Below, piece after piece: positions 24,952 through 32,837 of a stretch of 64,000 nt of DNA. Below the pieces are notes generated by a model. The model saw only the letters and a program-made list of their open reading frames with translations, searched no databases and had not been told where the DNA came from. The translations under genes were made by a program, and so were the position numbers. How positions within the stretch are numbered: position 1 is the first letter of the stretch; each line of letters begins with the position of its first letter. Where the stretch lies: positions 248,001 to 312,000 of the forward strand of contig NZ_FONV01000009.1 in NCBI RefSeq assembly GCF_900113015.1, given 5' to 3'. Source of the stretch: Actinoplanes philippinensis. GTDB lineage: Bacteria > Actinomycetota > Actinomycetes > Mycobacteriales > Micromonosporaceae.

Positions 24952-25311
24952 TCAGATCTGTCTCGTCAGGTTGAGCATGTTGCCGTCGGGGTCCAGCACG
25001 TGGGCGACCCGCTGGCCCCATGGCATGTCGCCGGGCCGGCCGGGCACGGTGCCGCCGGCTGATTCGACCACGGGGAGCAGCGCGTCCACGTCCTCGACCT
25101 CGGCGCTGAGGATGATCCGTACCGGTGCGCCGATCTCGGTGTCCTTCTCGCTCACGAGGCCGAGGGCCGTCGTGCCGATCCGCAGTTCGATGTAGAACTC
25201 GGGGCCCTCGTCGGGTACGCGGACGGTCTGGGTGGCGCCGAGGACAGCCTGGTAGAAGGCGCGCAGCCGGGGCAGGTCGGGGGTGCTGACGATGGGCTGG
25301 ATCGAGGTCAT
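24952..25311 (-). CDS. VOC-family (glyoxalase-like) protein
   Basis: A 119-residue single-module VOC protein with two beta-alpha-beta-beta-beta units (IQPIVSTPDLPRLRAFYQAVLG; VEDVDALLPVVESAGG) ending VLDPDGNMLNLTRQI. Family members are metal-dependent lyases, dioxygenases or drug-binding resistance proteins; this one cannot be assigned. The terminal AHVLDPDGN is the usual second-half metal-region motif. Confidence 0.85.
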   Translation of the reverse strand: MTSIQPIVSTPDLPRLRAFYQAVLGATQTVRVPDEGPEFYIELRIGTTALGLVSEKDTEIGAPVRIILSAEVEDVDALLPVVESAGGTVPGRPGDMPWGQRVAHVLDPDGNMLNLTRQI

Positions 25312-25372
25312 GAGCCCTCCTGGGTAGTCGGTTCACTCAGGTGGACCCGGCGCCCGCCGGAAACTCATCGGT

Positions 25373-25753
25373 TCAGCCGGGCTCGGGGACGCCCCGGGTC
25401 AGGGCCGCCTGGACGATGCGGACCGCCTCGGTGGTGTCGAGGCCGACGCTGGCGATGACGGCGGCGTACTCGGCGGCGGCGCGCCGGGCCCGTTCGCGGC
25501 CCTGCTCGCCGGCCGCGGAGACGAACGAGCCGGCCGCGCCGCGGGTCTCGATCAGGCCCGCCTCCTCCAGCTCACGGTAGGCGCGGCCGACCGTGTTGAC
25601 CGCCAGTCCCAGGTCCGCGGCGAGGCGGCGGATGGTCGGCAGGCGGGTGCCGACAGCCAGCGTACGGTCCTGGATCTGCGCGGCGAGCTGGGCACGAAGC
25701 TGCTCGAACGGTGGGACCGGCGAGGCCGGGTCGATGACGATCATGCTGCTCAT
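25373..25753 (-). CDS. GntR-family regulator (YtrA type)
   Basis: A 126-residue regulator: the GntR winged helix (PPFEQLRAQLAAQIQDRTLAVGTRLPTIRRL in two halves, then NTVGRAYRELEEAGLIETR) with only a short C-terminal helical part, which is the YtrA layout. ATG at 25753 overlaps the stop of the upstream membrane-protein gene as ATGA. YtrA-type regulators usually control a transporter or membrane operon that includes themselves. The four CTTGTC half-sites upstream of the operon are the obvious target. Confidence 0.88.
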   Translation of the reverse strand: MSSMIVIDPASPVPPFEQLRAQLAAQIQDRTLAVGTRLPTIRRLAADLGLAVNTVGRAYRELEEAGLIETRGAAGSFVSAAGEQGRERARRAAAEYAAVIASVGLDTTEAVRIVQAALTRGVPEPG

Positions 25754-26559
25754 CGGGTGCCGGCGTTGCGCTGGGCGGCCAGGGCGGTGCGCCCCTCCCC
25801 CGCCGTGATCAGGACGATCGCGACGACGCTCAGCATGATGAAGGCGAGCCAGCCGGTGTTCCAGGGATCGAGGCCGGCGTCGAAGACCGACACCACGGGC
25901 AAGGACCACACCACCGTGGGTACGGCCATCTCGCGCGCGTCCTCGACACGCATGAGGTGGTCGGCCCTCAGGGAGCCCTCGTCATCGGCCACCACCGGGT
26001 GGGTGAACACGTGGCGCAGCTGGACGGCCGTGCCGGCGGCGACTCCGCAGAGCCCGATGAGCAGGATGATCGCCGCATACCTGGCGGCGCCCTCCCGCAT
26101 GGTCAGGGCCACCGTGCCCAGCACCGCCGAGGCCGCGTAGGTGATCACCAGCAGGGCGGTCCGGGGCAGGCCGAGGACGCTTCGCCAGCCGGGGCGTACG
26201 GAGTGCGCCGCCCGCCGGGGCAGATCCGCGGCGGCCTTCCGGTCGACTCGCCGCACCCACCGGTTCAGCAGCGACAGGCCCAGCACCAGGCCGGCGACCA
26301 GCGCCGTGAGCACGACCAGTGACCAGCTCCGCTGCGTGCCGAATCCGTCGCCGGTGGATCGCCACGGCAGCGCGGAGACGTAGACGAGGGCGGTCGCGAT
26401 CAGGAACACGGCGGGCAGGATGGCCGCGCCCAGTCGCGCCCGTCGCCGGACCGTCAGGCGAGCGGCCAGCATCGGTGTCGGCGTGACGTCGGCCAGGCCG
26501 TGCCCCTTCAGCCACAGGCGGGCGATCTCCAGTTCTGTCGGACGTGCCTTTCCCGGCAT
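25750..26559 (-). CDS. Membrane protein co-transcribed with GntR
   Basis: A 269-residue protein with a cytoplasmic N-terminus (MPGKARPTELEIARLWLKGHG) and six hydrophobic segments in three pairs. ATG at 26559 is chosen because GGGGAGG lies 5 bases upstream; the frame extends to 26625 without one. I do not recognise the family, though GntR-linked DUF1648-like proteins have similar size and context. It is probably auto-regulated with the downstream GntR gene. Confidence 0.75.
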   Translation of the reverse strand: MPGKARPTELEIARLWLKGHGLADVTPTPMLAARLTVRRRARLGAAILPAVFLIATALVYVSALPWRSTGDGFGTQRSWSLVVLTALVAGLVLGLSLLNRWVRRVDRKAAADLPRRAAHSVRPGWRSVLGLPRTALLVITYAASAVLGTVALTMREGAARYAAIILLIGLCGVAAGTAVQLRHVFTHPVVADDEGSLRADHLMRVEDAREMAVPTVVWSLPVVSVFDAGLDPWNTGWLAFIMLSVVAIVLITAGEGRTALAAQRNAGTR

Positions 26560-26573
26560 GGCGGCCTCCCCGG

Positions 26574-26621
26574 CTTGTCGCATCCCTTGTCTCACCATGT
26601 TGCGACAAGCCTTGAGACAAG
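26574..26621. promoter_or_regulatory. Four-half-site GntR operator
   Basis: Four 9-mers occur in a 48-base stretch: CTTGTCGCA (26574), CTTGTCTCA (26586), TGCGACAAG (26601) and TGAGACAAG (26613). The first pairs exactly with the third and the second with the fourth, giving two interleaved perfect palindromes offset by 12 bp. The array spans the -10 to -35 region of the membrane protein/GntR operon. Confidence 0.75.
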
Positions 26622-26625
26622 TCAA
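26597..26625 (-). promoter_or_regulatory. Promoter of the membrane protein/GntR operon
   Basis: On the minus strand, TTGACT (26620-26625), 17 bases, then CAACAT (26597-26602). Both boxes overlap operator half-sites. Confidence 0.5.
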
Positions 26626-26657
26626 CTGTGGATCCGCCGAGGGGTGGCCGGCCCACG

Positions 26658-27260
26658 TCAGGGCAGGGGCTCGGCGTTACGGCTGCTGAGGCCGTCGAGG
26701 GAGATGCGCAGCAGGCGGCGCCACTGACCGGGGTGACTCTCGGCGGTGGTCAGCACGGCCTGACTCAGGGCGCCGCTGAGCAGGAACAGATCGTCGGTGG
26801 TGACGCCGGGACGCAGCACGCCGGCGTCCGCACAGCGGACGCGCAGCTGGTCGATCAGCGCATAGCAGCGCTGGACGCAGGCACTGCCGGGGCCTCCGGT
26901 GGCGGTGTAGCTCTCGACGACGGCGCGGTTGCCGGCCTGATTGCCGAGCAGCTGCTCGAAGAAGCCGGTGAGCGCCCGCCAGGGATCCTCGGTGGCCACG
27001 GCCTGCCGGTAGGCGTCGGTGAGCCACGTGTCGAGCTGCTGCTCCAGGACGGTGGCGAGCAACTCGTCCTTGGTCGGGAAGTGACGGTAGAGCGTGCCCA
27101 TGCCGACACCGCTGCGCCGGGCGATCTCCCGGACGTCCACACCGCCGCCGCACTCGGCGAAGACCACGGTGGCCGCCTCGATGATGGCAGCCCGGTTGCG
27201 CTCGGCGTCGGCGCGGCGACCGGGCCGGGGCGCGGGAGCGGCGTGGTCGGCGAGCGTCAC
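26658..27260 (-). CDS. TetR-family repressor
   Basis: A 200-residue regulator. The HTH is clear (RNRAAIIEAATVVFAECG, then VDVREIARRSGVGMGTLYRHFPTKDELL), followed by a helical ligand domain. GTG at 27260 lies 7 bases after TACGCT, so the transcript is probably leaderless. It is divergent from the NAD(P)-binding oxidoreductase gene, with three GGAGCA-type palindromes in the gap. It probably represses itself and that gene in response to a redox-active or electrophilic ligand. Confidence 0.88.
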   Translation of the reverse strand: MTLADHAAPAPRPGRRADAERNRAAIIEAATVVFAECGGGVDVREIARRSGVGMGTLYRHFPTKDELLATVLEQQLDTWLTDAYRQAVATEDPWRALTGFFEQLLGNQAGNRAVVESYTATGGPGSACVQRCYALIDQLRVRCADAGVLRPGVTTDDLFLLSGALSQAVLTTAESHPGQWRRLLRISLDGLSSRNAEPLP

Positions 27261-27267
27261 GGCGTCC

Positions 27268-27273
27268 AGCGTA
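27268..27273 (-). promoter_or_regulatory. -10 box of the TetR gene
   Basis: TACGCT on the minus strand, 7 bases before GTG at 27260. Confidence 0.4.
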
Positions 27274-27290
27274 CGACATCGCCCACGCGC

Positions 27291-27373
27291 CGGAGCATCT
27301 GCTCCGTTTATGACGTGCGCAATAGGAGCAGCCGCTCCGTTTAGTGCTAGCTTCAGACGGAGCAGATGCTCCG
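27291..27373. promoter_or_regulatory. Three palindromic TetR operators
   Basis: A 16-bp perfect palindrome with core GGAGCA-TC-TGCTCC lies at 27291-27306. A second, with core GGAGCA-GA-TGCTCC, is at 27358-27373. A weaker third copy, GGAGC-AGCC-GCTCC, is at 27325-27338. Centre-to-centre spacing is about 33 bp, close to three helical turns, so the sites face the same side of the DNA. Confidence 0.75.
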
Positions 27374-27378
27374 CTTCG

Positions 27379-27420
27379 TCCGCACCATTTCGACCGCACC
27401 ATTTCGTCCGCACCATGAGG
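27379..27420 (+). repeat. Three tandem 14-base repeats in the 5' leader
   Basis: The unit CCGCACCATTTCG plus one base occurs at 27379 and 27393. A third copy at 27407 diverges at its end into the GAGGAG ribosome-binding site. The repeats lie between the last TetR operator and the start codon at 27430. Confidence 0.7.
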
Positions 27421-27429
27421 AGATCAACC

Positions 27430-28197
27430 ATGGCAACACTCGGCATCATCGGCGCCGGCGCCATCGGCACCAGACTCGCCCAGCAGGCGATCACGGCGGG
27501 CATCGACGTCGTCCTGGCGAACTCTCGCGGACCGGAGACCCTCGCCGAGACCGTGGCGCAACTCGGCGCCCGAGCCCGCGCCGCGACCCCCGCCGAAGCC
27601 GCCCGGGCCGGCGACCGGGTGGTGGTGAGCATCCCGCTCGCCGCCTACCGGCAGCTTCCGGTCGCCGAGCTGGCCGGCAAGGTGGTGCTCGACACGAGCA
27701 ACTACTACGCCTCACGCGACGGGCGACTCCCCCGGCTCGACACGGGTGAACTCACCACCAGCGAACTCGTCCAGCAGCACCTGGCCGGCGCCCACCTGGT
27801 CAAGGCCTTCAACAGCATCAGCGACCATCACATCCCCGCGCTGGCCCGCCCGGCCGGCGCGCCCGACCGTACCGCGCTCCCCATCGCCGGCGACGACCCG
27901 CAGGCGAAGGCCGACGCCGCCGAACTGATCAGCCGGCTCGGCTTCGACACGGTCGACGCAGGCCCATTGTCCGAGAGCTGGCGGTTCGAACCCGAGACCG
28001 ACCCCTACGTCCTGCCCTACTCCGCCGACCCCGACGCCGTCATGGCCTCCTGGGAACGCCTCGTCGAAGCGCTGCGCAACGGCAATCCCCCGCAACTGCC
28101 CGCCCCCGACCCGGGCGCCCCGCTCCCCGCGGCCCGGCTGCGCGCCCTGCTCGCCGGAGCGTCCCGCAAACTCACCGCCGACCGCATGATCGCCTGA
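27430..28197 (+). CDS. NAD(P)-binding oxidoreductase (F420-reductase-like)
   Basis: A 255-residue protein with a Rossmann GIIGAGAIGTRLAQQA at the N-terminus, an NSRGP phosphate-recognition loop after the second strand, VVVSIPLAAYRQLP, and LVKAFNSISDHHI, the layout of NADP:F420 oxidoreductase-like enzymes. Family members reduce F420 or a metabolite with NADPH; the substrate is not defined. ATG at 27430 follows GAGGAG by 7 bases. It is divergent from a TetR repressor and followed by a strong hairpin at 28206. Confidence 0.85.
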   Translation: MATLGIIGAGAIGTRLAQQAITAGIDVVLANSRGPETLAETVAQLGARARAATPAEAARAGDRVVVSIPLAAYRQLPVAELAGKVVLDTSNYYASRDGRLPRLDTGELTTSELVQQHLAGAHLVKAFNSISDHHIPALARPAGAPDRTALPIAGDDPQAKADAAELISRLGFDTVDAGPLSESWRFEPETDPYVLPYSADPDAVMASWERLVEALRNGNPPQLPAPDPGAPLPAARLRALLAGASRKLTADRMIA

Positions 28198-28205
28198 CGC
28201 TCCGG

Positions 28206-28266
28206 CCGGTCAGGTGTCCGGTGCTCGAACCGCGCCTCCCCCGCCGGGCACAGGACACCCGACCGG
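28206..28266 (+). terminator. Long-stem hairpin terminator
   Basis: CCGGTC-A-GGTGTCC (28206-28219) pairs with GGACACC-C-GACCGG (28253-28266), one mismatch in 14, with a 33-base loop. It begins 8 bases after the oxidoreductase stop. Confidence 0.6.
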
Positions 28267-28294
28267 ATCGGTGATCGGCTAAGGTCTGCTCCTC

Positions 28295-28897
28295 ATGGGA
28301 TCGACATACGAGACGTTGCTCGTCGCCGCGGAGTTCCAGGCGACAGTGGATGCTCTGCGGGACGCCGGGGTCACCGCGGTCGTGGTGCCGCTGGCCGACG
28401 AGCGGGTCGCGGTGGTGCCGGCGGAAGGTGACCGGGACAGCGCCCCGGTCCGGTCCATCGGCAAGGACCTGAGTGTGCGGCTCGGGCGTCCGGCGCTGGC
28501 GATGTACGTCTTCGACTCAGACCTCATCCGTCTGTATGTGGTCCGGGACGGCGAGACCGTGCACACGTACATCTCCGACGTCGAGATGACGGTGGAGATG
28601 TTCGAGGACGACGACGGTCAGTTCCACCCGATGATCGACAACGTGGTGTATCCGGTCGACTTCGAGATTCCCGAGGGTCCGATCGGTGACGACCCGGAGG
28701 CGTTCGCGCCGTTCGCGGCCGGGCCGCTCGATGTGGACGCCGTCGGCACGGCCCTACGCGACTCGCCGTATGTGATGGCCGAGACTCAGCACTGGGCGAT
28801 CATCGAGGCTCTCGGCCTGCCGCCGCGGGCGCTGACCACCGCGTACCGCCATTGCGACCCGTCGGACTTCCCCGCCGCCGTCCTCGTCCACAGCTAG
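28295..28897 (+). CDS. Hypothetical protein
   Basis: A 200-residue acidic soluble protein that I do not recognise. The N-terminal third (ETLLVAAEFQATVDALRDAG, then VVPLADERVAVVPAEG) looks like a small alpha/beta domain. The middle has a VEMFEDDDGQFHP acidic loop. TAAGGT at 28280-28285 lies nine bases before ATG, so the mRNA is probably leaderless. It may be co-expressed with the next small gene, but each has its own -10-like box. Confidence 0.65.
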   Translation: MGSTYETLLVAAEFQATVDALRDAGVTAVVVPLADERVAVVPAEGDRDSAPVRSIGKDLSVRLGRPALAMYVFDSDLIRLYVVRDGETVHTYISDVEMTVEMFEDDDGQFHPMIDNVVYPVDFEIPEGPIGDDPEAFAPFAAGPLDVDAVGTALRDSPYVMAETQHWAIIEALGLPPRALTTAYRHCDPSDFPAAVLVHS

Positions 28898-28942
28898 GCG
28901 CTCCCGAAGCGGATGCCGGAACCGCACCGGGATAATCGCGCT

Positions 28943-29365
28943 GTGCCGGCGTTTGTGATCACCCCACGTAGTCTCGGCGAGCTCAGTGCCATCCGGTACC
29001 GGTTCGCGACCGCCCGTCGTGGTGACGGTGACGACCTGCTGGTGGTGACCTTCGCGGGAGCGTACGGCGTGGGCAGTTCCGGCAACGGCGACGCCCTGTT
29101 CATGCGCGCGGTGATCGGCCTCGCGCTGCGGGCGTTCGCCCCGGCCGGGGTCGTGCTGGACCTGCGCGAACTCGACTACCGATGGGGCGACATGATGGCC
29201 TCGGTCCTCAACGACGCGATCGTCGGCGGCGTCGCACCGGCGGTCGTGGTGTCCGACGCCTGCCGCAAGGCCCTGACCAGCCTGGTCACCGACGAGTTGG
29301 GCGAGGACCCGGGCGATCGGTTGTTCGACGGTCTCGACGACGCGCTGCACGCCGTGCATCGATAG
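28943..29365 (+). CDS. Hypothetical protein
   Basis: A 140-residue soluble protein. The pattern LLVVTFAGAYGVGSSGNGDA, then VVLDLRELDYRWGDMM and APAVVVSDACRKAL resembles the strand-turn-helix order of crotonase/ClpP-like folds, but no catalytic residues can be assigned. GTG at 28943 follows a GATAAT box by 6 bases with no ribosome-binding site, indicating a leaderless start. Its TAG stop is reused as part of the next -10 box. Confidence 0.6.
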   Translation: MPAFVITPRSLGELSAIRYRFATARRGDGDDLLVVTFAGAYGVGSSGNGDALFMRAVIGLALRAFAPAGVVLDLRELDYRWGDMMASVLNDAIVGGVAPAVVVSDACRKALTSLVTDELGEDPGDRLFDGLDDALHAVHR

Positions 29366-29376
29366 AGTCCGTTCCC

Positions 29377-29577
29377 ATGGTGGAGTGGGTGAAACTCGAA
29401 CCGGACATCGACGGTTTCGACGACACACGGTTCGAGCGACACCTGGATCGGGCCCGATCATCCGGCATACGGTTCACGACCATGGCCGCCCTCGGCGACG
29501 CGCCGGAGCAGCGCCGATCCCTCTACGACTCCTCGTGGCGTTCCACCATCCCCGTAACCGGGCCGCCATCGCGATAA
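29377..29577 (+). pseudogene. Truncated GNAT-like fragment
   Basis: A 66-residue frame. The start (VEWVKLEPDIDGFDDTRF) and GIRFTTMAALGDAPEQRRSLYD resemble the linker before the second domain of actinobacterial GNAT acetyltransferases. The CoA-binding half is absent and the protein ends in an unrelated tail. TAGAGT at 29363-29368 could drive leaderless expression. I read it as the remnant of a larger gene; a genuine small protein is not excluded. Confidence 0.45.
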
Positions 29578-29617
29578 ACGGCGGCTCGGCTTCGTGGACT
29601 AGGTCGGCTGAGGACCG

Positions 29618-30973
29618 TCACGCCGCGTCGAGGACCAGGCCGGTGCGGCGCCGGGTGGCCTGGACGACGGTGTAGACCAGCAGCCCCGCGGCGGTGCCGA
29701 GGACACCACCGAGGACCAGCGGGGCGCCGGGTGGGGCGTCGTTCGGCGGGGCCAGCAGCACCAGGACCGGTGACGCGCAGGCGGCCAGGCGCCGCGCCCG
29801 TTCGGCGCCGGCGGCCGCGAGCGGCACGAGACCCCACAGCAGATACCACACGTGTACGACCGGACTGAGCAGAACGAACGCAACCAGCGCCGACCCGAGG
29901 GCGGCGACCATGTCCGCGCCGGTCCCGACGCGATGCAGCAGGAGCAGGGTGATCGCCCAGGCCAGCAGCAGCCCGGCGAGCCACACCGCCTCGCGGGCGC
30001 CGAGCAGCCCGCCGAGATCGGTGGTCAGGGACATCCACGTGCGGGCCCGGGTCGGGGCTCGCAGGGCGGGGATCCAGCCGAAGCCGGTTCCCGCGATCGT
30101 GGTGACGGCTACGGCCGTACCCCCGGAGATCACCAGCGTCGCACCCACGGCGCGGACCAGACGGAACCGGCCGGGAAGCCGGCCCGCCCAGAGCACGGCC
30201 AGGAACGCCAGGCTCAGCAGTGCCGGCCCCTTGACCAGCCCGGACAGGGTGATCAGCACGGCGCCGAGGACCGGCCGGTGACGCAGGGCGAGCAGCAGCC
30301 CGGCGCACATCAACGCGATCATCACCGCGTCGTTGTGGGCGTCCACCAACAGGTGCAGCAGGACCAGCGGGTTGAGCACGCCGAGCCGGAGCGCGGTGGA
30401 CGGGTCGGCGCCGCATTCGCGGGCGATGCGTGGCAGGGTGACCGCGAGCAGGGCGACGCCGGCGACCGCGAGCAGGCGCATGCCGATCAGGCCGGGCCAC
30501 AGTTCGTGCCGGGTGAGGGTGGTGACGGCGCCGGCCAGGCGGAGGAAGACCGGCCCGTACGGCGCCGGGGTGTCCTGCCAGATCGGCGGCACGTTGGCGG
30601 CCAGTTCGCCACCGAGAGCCGACGGCCCCCACCGGTAGGGGTCGATCCCGGCCGCCGTCATCGCGCCCTGCGCCAGGTAGCTGTAGACGTCGCGGCTGAA
30701 GATCGGCCCGCTCAGGGTGAACGGGATCGCCCACATCACCGCGGTGCGGATCACGACGGCCGGCTCGGGGCGGAGCCGCCCGATCGCCCACCAGGCCAGG
30801 ATCAGCAGGCTCATGCCCAGGTAGCAGACGGCCATCGGCCACAGGATCGCCGCGACCGCGTCGTGCGGAAGCTGCACCGCGTCACCCGACGGCCCGACAC
30901 CCACGAACAGCCCGCCCACGGCGACCAGCGTGCTGCCGGCGACACCCAGCCACTGCCACTCGCGCACGCTCAA
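29618..30973 (-). CDS. MptB-like polyprenol-phosphate mannosyltransferase
   Basis: A 451-residue GT-C-fold membrane glycosyltransferase with about 12 hydrophobic segments. The first extracytoplasmic loop has SRDVYSYLAQG with the Arg-Asp expected for GT-C enzymes, then TPAPYGPVFLRLA and VDAHNDAVMIALM. Family members use polyprenyl-phosphate mannose to extend alpha-1,6-mannan in lipomannan or related cell-envelope glycans. It stands alone, which is common for these genes. The remnant of an LmeA-type lipid-binding protein lies just upstream. Confidence 0.85.
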   Translation of the reverse strand: MSVREWQWLGVAGSTLVAVGGLFVGVGPSGDAVQLPHDAVAAILWPMAVCYLGMSLLILAWWAIGRLRPEPAVVIRTAVMWAIPFTLSGPIFSRDVYSYLAQGAMTAAGIDPYRWGPSALGGELAANVPPIWQDTPAPYGPVFLRLAGAVTTLTRHELWPGLIGMRLLAVAGVALLAVTLPRIARECGADPSTALRLGVLNPLVLLHLLVDAHNDAVMIALMCAGLLLALRHRPVLGAVLITLSGLVKGPALLSLAFLAVLWAGRLPGRFRLVRAVGATLVISGGTAVAVTTIAGTGFGWIPALRAPTRARTWMSLTTDLGGLLGAREAVWLAGLLLAWAITLLLLHRVGTGADMVAALGSALVAFVLLSPVVHVWYLLWGLVPLAAAGAERARRLAACASPVLVLLAPPNDAPPGAPLVLGGVLGTAAGLLVYTVVQATRRRTGLVLDAA

Positions 30974-31098
30974 CGGTTCCCCTTCGTCGCCGTCCGGCGC
31001 GGGTCACCGTAGCGATCGAGGGGGAACAGCCGACACAGTCGCGGTGAACGATCAAGACCCTTCAGGGGTACGGGTGACCCGCGCCGGTTGCTGTCGCG

Positions 31099-31470
31099 TC
31101 AGCAGGAGGCTCCGCCGCCGAGGGCGCCCTTGGCCAGGATCACGTCCTTGCCCTCCACGTGGATCAGCAGGCCGGTGGGGGTCACCTCGACGCCCCGGTA
31201 GGTGAGGTCGGCGGGGAAGCGGGGGCCGAACATCTCGATCTGCTGCGGGGCGATGTCCAGGATGTTCCCGGTGATCTTCGGTCGGGCGTACCACCGGATC
31301 CTGGTGTCCTGGTGGGAGCCCTTCGTTGATGCGGTCAGGAAGCCGGCCGGGTCGACGGTGACCGAGCGGTAGCGCACGCCCGGCGGGAGTTCCGGGAGTT
31401 TGCGGGTCAGATCCTTCTCGTCGATCCGGGAGAGCACGATCCTGGCGAGGAAGTCGTCCGAGTCCAGGTT
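31099..31470 (-). pseudogene. C-terminal remnant of an LmeA/DUF2993-type protein
   Basis: A frame coding for about 124 residues (NLDSDDFLARIVLSRIDEKDL, then YRSVTVDPAGFLT, FPADLTYRGVEVTPTGLLIHVEGKDVIL) that resembles the second half of DUF2993/LmeA lipid-binding proteins. The signal peptide and first half are missing. Upstream the frame runs antisense-like through the end of the next gene, with no credible start. The coding-quality sequence begins abruptly near 31470. I read it as a 5'-truncated pseudogene; internal initiation at a GTG is the alternative. Confidence 0.55.
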
Positions 31471-31513
31471 GCGGGCCGGGGCCGAGGCGCTGGACCGTGA
31501 GCATGCGGCGTGG

Positions 31514-32083
31514 TCAGTGTGCCGGGCCGGGCCGGCCGGGGTTCGCCGCCGGGAAGTAGCAGCAGCGCATTCCGGTGTGGATGCGGTGGCGCAGGTGATC
31601 GCCGACGACCGGGTCCAGGTCGTGGATGCGGGCGATCGCGCGGCGGATCGCGCGGCCGGCGGCGAGGCGGGCGCGTTCGGCCTCGTCGGTGAAGTCACGG
31701 GCCCGGCCGCCGAGCCCGACGCCGGCGGTCATCTCACGGATCAGCCAGTCGCGTTCAGCCCGCGCGCGGGCGGCCCGGTCCGGCGCGCCGCCGGCCTCCA
31801 GGTCGTCGATCTCGTCACGGAGGCGTGACAGGCGCTGCCGGTACTGCTGGATCGCCGTGCGGTCGAGCACCGGCTGCCCGGCCCGGGCCGGGCGGGGCAG
31901 GGCGGCCGCGCCGCTGACCAGGTCGATCGCCGGGATGTCGACGTTCGGATTGGCCAGCAGGACCGCGAGGTGCAGCAGGCCGACGCTGTGCGCGACCAGC
32001 AGCCGGCGGCCGTTCAGCTCGACCCGCCACAACCGGCCGTCCCGGACACACGTCGCGACTCCACCGGCCATCGTGCTGAGCAT
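31514..32083 (-). CDS. Stand-alone winged-helix/coiled-coil protein
   Basis: A 189-residue protein. The first part (VRDGRLWRVELNGRRLLVAH, then GLLHLAVLLANPNVDIPAIDLV) resembles the DNA-binding-like module often found at the C-terminal end of large actinobacterial ATPase regulators. A predicted coiled coil (QYRQRLSRLRDEIDDLEAGG) and a conserved tail (AIRRAIARIHDLDPVVGDHL, then HTGMRCCYFP) follow. Here the module exists alone, without an ATPase. ATG at 32083 follows AGGAGA by 4 bases. A partner protein or small regulator role is plausible but unproven. Confidence 0.7.
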   Translation of the reverse strand: MLSTMAGGVATCVRDGRLWRVELNGRRLLVAHSVGLLHLAVLLANPNVDIPAIDLVSGAAALPRPARAGQPVLDRTAIQQYRQRLSRLRDEIDDLEAGGAPDRAARARAERDWLIREMTAGVGLGGRARDFTDEAERARLAAGRAIRRAIARIHDLDPVVGDHLRHRIHTGMRCCYFPAANPGRPGPAH

Positions 32084-32331
32084 GGTTTCTCCTCGTCGCC
32101 GCGGCCCCGGATGGCGGGCCGACGCCGTCCAGCGTGGGGGCGGCCGTGTCCCGTGGTCGTGGTGCAGATGTCCCGGCCGGCCGGGACGTTCCGGCGCCGG
32201 CGTGTCCGAGTCGGATATCGGCCACGGCCGTCGTCGTCCGATGTGTGGATCATGTCGCGTGGGTGACAGCACGCTCCCGGGACACTGAGGACAATTCGTG
32301 AGGCCCTCTCATCTCTCCTCGAGGAGCCGTC

Positions 32332-32829
32332 ATGTCTGTTGGCCTGCCCCAGGACGTCAACCTGATCGTCATCGCGACCTCCGCCACCGGGAGCCGCGCC
32401 CACTTCTACCCGGACGCGAAGTCGCTGCTCGCTGCCGTGGTCGGGCTGGGCACCACCGCGGACGCCGATGTGCGTGTGGAGTTCTTCGACAAACAGGGCG
32501 TACGGATGCATCCCGTCGTCGCCGGGAAGTGGCAGATCGTCGGCATCGCGCCCGGCGTCGACGACCCGGGGCCGGAGATCGTGCTGAGCCGGCTGCGCAC
32601 CGCCGTGGGCGACGTCGAGAACTTCCTGCTCGACCCGGCCACGGAGAACGCGCTGGCGAGGATGAAGCTGTCACCGAAGGAGGCCGTCGCACGGCTGCCC
32701 CGCCTGGACGGGGTGACCGATCTGGCCGAGGCCATCCGCCGGTGCGACGGCACGTTCGGCCACGGCGACGCCGACACCGGCCACGACGGCAGTCTGCTGC
32801 ACAACCTGTTCGTCCACGGAATCTTCTGA
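32332..32829 (+). CDS. Hypothetical protein
   Basis: A 165-residue soluble protein with good codon usage that I do not recognise. It has an N-terminal strand-helix (NLIVIATSATGSRAHFYPDAKSL), a middle VRVEFFDKQGVRM, and a His-rich end (GTFGHGDADTGHDGSLLHNLF). GAGGAG lies 5 bases before ATG. It ends 8 bases before the likely GTG start of a histidine kinase gene, so it may be the first gene of that operon and could supply or modulate its signal. Confidence 0.7.
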   Translation: MSVGLPQDVNLIVIATSATGSRAHFYPDAKSLLAAVVGLGTTADADVRVEFFDKQGVRMHPVVAGKWQIVGIAPGVDDPGPEIVLSRLRTAVGDVENFLLDPATENALARMKLSPKEAVARLPRLDGVTDLAEAIRRCDGTFGHGDADTGHDGSLLHNLFVHGIF

Positions 32830-32837
32830 CCGCCGCG

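Noticed and set aside
32519..32545. GCCGGGAAGT...GTCGGC, resembling the conserved leader element
   Set aside because: It lies within a coding gene in a codon-constrained stretch, lacks the middle of the element, and is not upstream of a transporter.
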